Source of the DNA: an uncultured Lactobacillus sp.
GTDB taxonomy: Bacteria > Bacillota > Bacilli > Lactobacillales > Lactobacillaceae
Assembly: GCA_946482425.1 (NCBI GenBank)
Contig: CAMLRO010000049.1
Coordinates: 1-7,212 of the forward strand
Length of the DNA: 7,212 bases
Direction: 5' to 3'
Shown here: positions 4,960 through 7,212 of the stretch, piece by piece
Position numbering within the stretch: the first letter of the stretch is position 1
Layout: each line of letters starts with the position of its first letter
Translations under genes and position numbers: made by a program
The notes under the pieces: generated by a model
The model's database searches: none
What the model was told of the DNA's origin: nothing
Seen by the model: only the letters and a program-made list of their open reading frames with translations

Positions 4960-6146
4960 TTAATATCGCCCTTTTCTGCTAAAAATTTTTGAATACGCTT
5001 CATAGCTGTATGCAGATCTTCATCGCTAGCAGCATATGAAAAGCGAATATATCCTTCTCCACCAGCACCAAAAGCACTTCCGGGAGTACCACCAACTTTA
5101 GCTTCATGTGCTAAATCTAAGGCAAAAGCTTCGTCATCTTGACCGTAATTTGCTGGTATTTGGGCAAAAACATAAAATGCGCCCTCACTCTTATGCGTTT
5201 TTAAACCCATTTTATTCAAAGCAGCAACAATATAGTCACGCCTTTTTTGATAAATTATTCGTGCTTCGACAGGATCCTGATCGCCATTTTCAAGGGCTTC
5301 TGCAGCCGCGGCTTGAGCAGGATTAGAAGGTGCGGTTACCAAAAAGGCGTGCATCTTGGCAACTAAACTAATTAAAGCAGCTGGACCTGTCACATAACCT
5401 ATTCTATAACCCGTCATAGCATGAGATTTTGAAAGACCGTTAATTACTAAAGTGCGTTCAGGTAAATATTGAGCTATTGAAATATGGGCAAAATCATACG
5501 TCAATTCACTATAAATTTCATCAGAAATCACATACAGCTGGTGCTGCCTAATAATTGGAGCTAGTTGACCTAAAACTGAGGCTGGGCACTCCCTACCGGT
5601 AGGGTTAGTCGGGTAATTCAGTAAAATGGCTTTTGCTTTAGGATACTTAGTTAGAGTTTTTTCCAGAACTTGCGGAGTTAAAACAAAATTTGTGTCTGCA
5701 GTATTAATGGCAATCAATTCGGCTTTAGTATACTCAATTAACGGAAAATAAAGAGCATACGATGGCGTTGGTACAATGATTTGATCTCCCGGTTGAAACA
5801 ATGCCAACATAGTTGCAGCTATGGCTTCAGTTGCACCGACAGTAGCAATAATTTCACTTTCAGGATCATACGAAAGATTTTGTTTACTTTTTAAATAATT
5901 GCTGATTGCCTTCCGCAGTCTTAAAGTTCCCTTTTGAGCTGAATAGTGTGAATCATTATCTAAAATGCTTTGAGCAGCCGCTTGCTTAACATGTTCAGGT
6001 GTATTCAAATCTGGTTCTCCCAGAGTCAATTTGATTAAATCAGGTACATTTTCAATTTTTTGAGCAAAAGCCCGGATACCAGAAGCAGGAATTTGTGCCA
6101 AAGGTATGTGGGTAATTGAAGTTAAATCAGCAGCTAATTGTGGCAT
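4956..6146 (-). CDS. patA: Pyridoxal-phosphate aminotransferase, probably N-acetyl-LL-diaminopimelate aminotransferase
   Basis: This is a class I/II aminotransferase of 396 residues. In the acetylase branch of lysine synthesis PatA transfers an amino group from glutamate to N-acetyl-2-amino-6-ketopimelate. Visible motifs are TLGEPDLNTPEHV (41-53), SHYSAQKGTLRLR (66-78), YPTNPTGRE with Asn181, ISDEIYSELTYD with Asp209 for the cofactor, and NGLSKSHAMTGYRIGY with the Schiff-base Lys240; a GEGYIRFSYA near the C-terminus carries the substrate-carboxylate arginine. The SDEIYSELTYD and INGLSKSH blocks closely resemble Bacillus PatA as I remember it. SD AAGGAG (6155-6160) overlaps the dapB stop codon, 8 nt before ATG 6146; a TGA just upstream rules out an earlier start. 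It lies between dapB and asd. An aspartate or aromatic aminotransferase is the alternative on family grounds, but the operon favours PatA. Confidence 0.85.
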   Translation of the reverse strand: MPQLAADLTSITHIPLAQIPASGIRAFAQKIENVPDLIKLTLGEPDLNTPEHVKQAAAQSILDNDSHYSAQKGTLRLRKAISNYLKSKQNLSYDPESEIIATVGATEAIAATMLALFQPGDQIIVPTPSYALYFPLIEYTKAELIAINTADTNFVLTPQVLEKTLTKYPKAKAILLNYPTNPTGRECPASVLGQLAPIIRQHQLYVISDEIYSELTYDFAHISIAQYLPERTLVINGLSKSHAMTGYRIGYVTGPAALISLVAKMHAFLVTAPSNPAQAAAAEALENGDQDPVEARIIYQKRRDYIVAALNKMGLKTHKSEGAFYVFAQIPANYGQDDEAFALDLAHEAKVGGTPGSAFGAGGEGYIRFSYAASDEDLHTAMKRIQKFLAEKGDIK

Positions 6147-6158
6147 TCATTATTCTCC

Positions 6159-6917
6159 TTATAAAATTTGGTCCAAACCGACCACTAATTCCGATAAATT
6201 CATTATTTGATCTAAAGCAACTTTCACGCCTTGCATAAATGAAGAACGTGAAAACGAGTCTTGTCTAATAGTTAAAGCTTCGCCAGGACCACCAAAAAGC
6301 ACCTGCTCGTGAGCTATATAGCCGGGTAACCGCACAGAGTGAACGGGAACGCCATCATAATCGGCACCGCGAGCTTGAGAATCATTTGCTGTTTGAGAGC
6401 AGTTTTCTGAATTACGATTAGCAGCAATTAATTTGGCAGTGGTAATAGCCGTAGCACTCGGAGCATCCTTTTTGTCAGCATGATGCATTTCAATGACTTC
6501 AGCATCAGGAAAGTAACGGGCTGCTTCTTGCGCAAATTTCATTAATAACACGGCCGACAAGCCAAAATTAGGAGCAATAATACCGCCTAACTTTTCTTTT
6601 TGTGCAATTGCTTGTAATTTCTCAGTTTGTTCAGTAGTTAAACCACTAGTGCCAATAATAGGACGTATATGGTGCTTGAGTGCAAATTCGGTATTTTCAT
6701 AAACAGCTTGTGGAGTAGTAAAATCAATCCAAACATCAGCAGCAATATCAACCATTGCTAAATTATCAAATCGCTTAACGTCAGGCTTAAAATCCGAACT
6801 GCTAGAGGCTGTGGGTGCTAAAACTGCTACCAGTTGGCAGTCCGGTAATTTTTCAACTAATTGAACTGCTTGTTTGCCCATAGATCCTGTGGCACCAGCT
6901 ATTAAAATTTTTTTCAT
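6159..6917 (-). CDS. dapB: 4-hydroxy-tetrahydrodipicolinate reductase
   Basis: This cytosolic enzyme reduces the DapA product to tetrahydrodipicolinate with NAD(P)H. The 252 residues begin with the dinucleotide-binding loop GATGSMG (8-14). IDFTTPQA (64-71), GTSGLT (89-94) and APNFGLSAVLLMKF (115-128) follow, then the active-site block EMHHADKKDAPSATA (143-157) with His145/His146 and Lys149, and later SVRLPGYIAHEQVLFG. The usual glycine of DAPSGTA is alanine (155) here. The protein is slightly shorter than many homologues, but no domain is missing. Its ATG shares one base with the dapA stop codon (TAATG), and SD AGGAGT lies 6 nt upstream within the end of dapA, so translation is probably coupled. 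Confidence 0.96.
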   Translation of the reverse strand: MKKILIAGATGSMGKQAVQLVEKLPDCQLVAVLAPTASSSSDFKPDVKRFDNLAMVDIAADVWIDFTTPQAVYENTEFALKHHIRPIIGTSGLTTEQTEKLQAIAQKEKLGGIIAPNFGLSAVLLMKFAQEAARYFPDAEVIEMHHADKKDAPSATAITTAKLIAANRNSENCSQTANDSQARGADYDGVPVHSVRLPGYIAHEQVLFGGPGEALTIRQDSFSRSSFMQGVKVALDQIMNLSELVVGLDQIL

Positions 6918-7212
6918 TAAATTACTCCTAATTCTAGTGGCAGTTCATGCAATAAAGCCGCTTCATCTAAACCTAAATGAATAGCTAATTGCCGTTTTTC
7001 TGTCTCATTTAAATCTACAATCGGTAACCGGCAGCCACCAGCAGGTAAACCCTGAGCGTTTAAAACTGCCTTAACCGGTGAAGGTGAGGGGTACATAAAT
7101 AATGCTTGCATTTTCGGCATTAGTTGTCTTTGCAATTTACCCGCTGCAGCAATTTTGCCCTGATCTAAGTCATCATACATTTCCCGCATAGCTTTGCCAT
7201 AAATATGAGAAG
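6917..7212 (-). CDS. dapA: 4-hydroxy-tetrahydrodipicolinate synthase, C-terminal part (5' end outside window)
   Basis: DapA condenses pyruvate with aspartate semialdehyde to 4-hydroxy-tetrahydrodipicolinate. Only the last 98 or so codons are present, because the reading frame runs off the right edge. The visible part has the typical C-terminal helical region: [15 protein letters not shown] at the edge, a linker, then [21 protein letters not shown] as two adjoining blocks, and [23 protein letters not shown]. These match the DapA pattern of a leucine/proline-rich stretch followed by VK..L...G.P.G..R.P. The Schiff-base lysine and active-site tyrosine lie in the missing N-terminal two thirds. The internal ATG at 7189 is not the true start, since homology continues upstream of it. 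The frame ends in TAA overlapping the dapB ATG. Confidence 0.93.
   Translation of the reverse strand, partial: SHIYGKAMREMYDDLDQGKIAAAGKLQRQLMPKMQALFMYPSPSPVKAVLNAQGLPAGGCRLPIVDLNETEKRQLAIHLGLDEAALLHELPLELGVI

Noticed and set aside
6900..7212. Lysine riboswitch for the dap operon
   Set aside because: The window ends inside dapA, so the operon leader is not included, and no such structure is seen between the genes.
1..7212. CRISPR array, tRNA, rRNA, prophage, toxin-antitoxin or defence genes
   Set aside because: I read both strands and saw no regularly spaced repeats, cloverleaf-like segments or recognisable proteins of these kinds; nearly all of the window is accounted for by metabolic genes and one insertion sequence.

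Overview
The window is ordinary low-GC Firmicutes chromosome, most likely from a lactobacillus (Lactobacillaceae). This rests on the AT-rich host genes, strong Shine-Dalgarno (SD) sites, the acetylated-branch lysine/diaminopimelate gene order, a LacI-type regulator facing a KDG kinase/KDPG aldolase pair, and an IS30-family element of a kind common in lactobacilli. The species cannot be named from the sequence.

Layout. (1) 1-64: a short AT-rich stretch with a perfect 11-bp inverted repeat, possibly a transcription terminator. (2) 65-927: an 863-bp IS30-family insertion sequence with recognisable 24-bp terminal inverted repeats. Its transposase keeps the complete DD(33)E catalytic core but lacks the N-terminal helix-turn-helix region, so it looks like an internally deleted copy. 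(3) 936-2617, minus strand: an eda-kdgK operon that converts 2-keto-3-deoxygluconate (KDG) to KDPG and then to pyruvate and glyceraldehyde-3-phosphate. (4) 2618-2749: a divergent control region with a minus-strand promoter overlapped by a palindromic operator, and an extended -10 promoter for the regulator. (5) 2750-3739, plus strand: a LacI-family regulator, probably KdgR. (6) 3740-3897: a convergent intergenic region with a strong terminator that should work in both directions. (7) 3898-7212, minus strand: the end of a lysine/diaminopimelate/aspartate-family operon in the order dapA (C-terminal part only), dapB, patA, asd, with overlaps of 1 and 4 nt and one 12-nt gap.

How the genes work together. 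The kdg half is a small hexuronate or sugar-acid catabolic module: KdgK phosphorylates KDG, Eda splits KDPG, and the divergent regulator probably represses both by binding over the eda promoter. No uronate isomerase, dehydratase or transporter is present, so the supply of KDG is not explained here. The dap half makes aspartate semialdehyde (Asd), condenses it with pyruvate (DapA), reduces the product (DapB) and later transaminates the acetylated intermediate (PatA) towards diaminopimelate and lysine. Any leader or lysine riboswitch for this operon would lie beyond the right edge.

I see no clearly new biological system. The points most worth a second look are the deleted IS30 copy, the hairpin at the start of its open frame, its position between kdgK and what may have been the kdg terminator, and the palindromes in the kdg control region.
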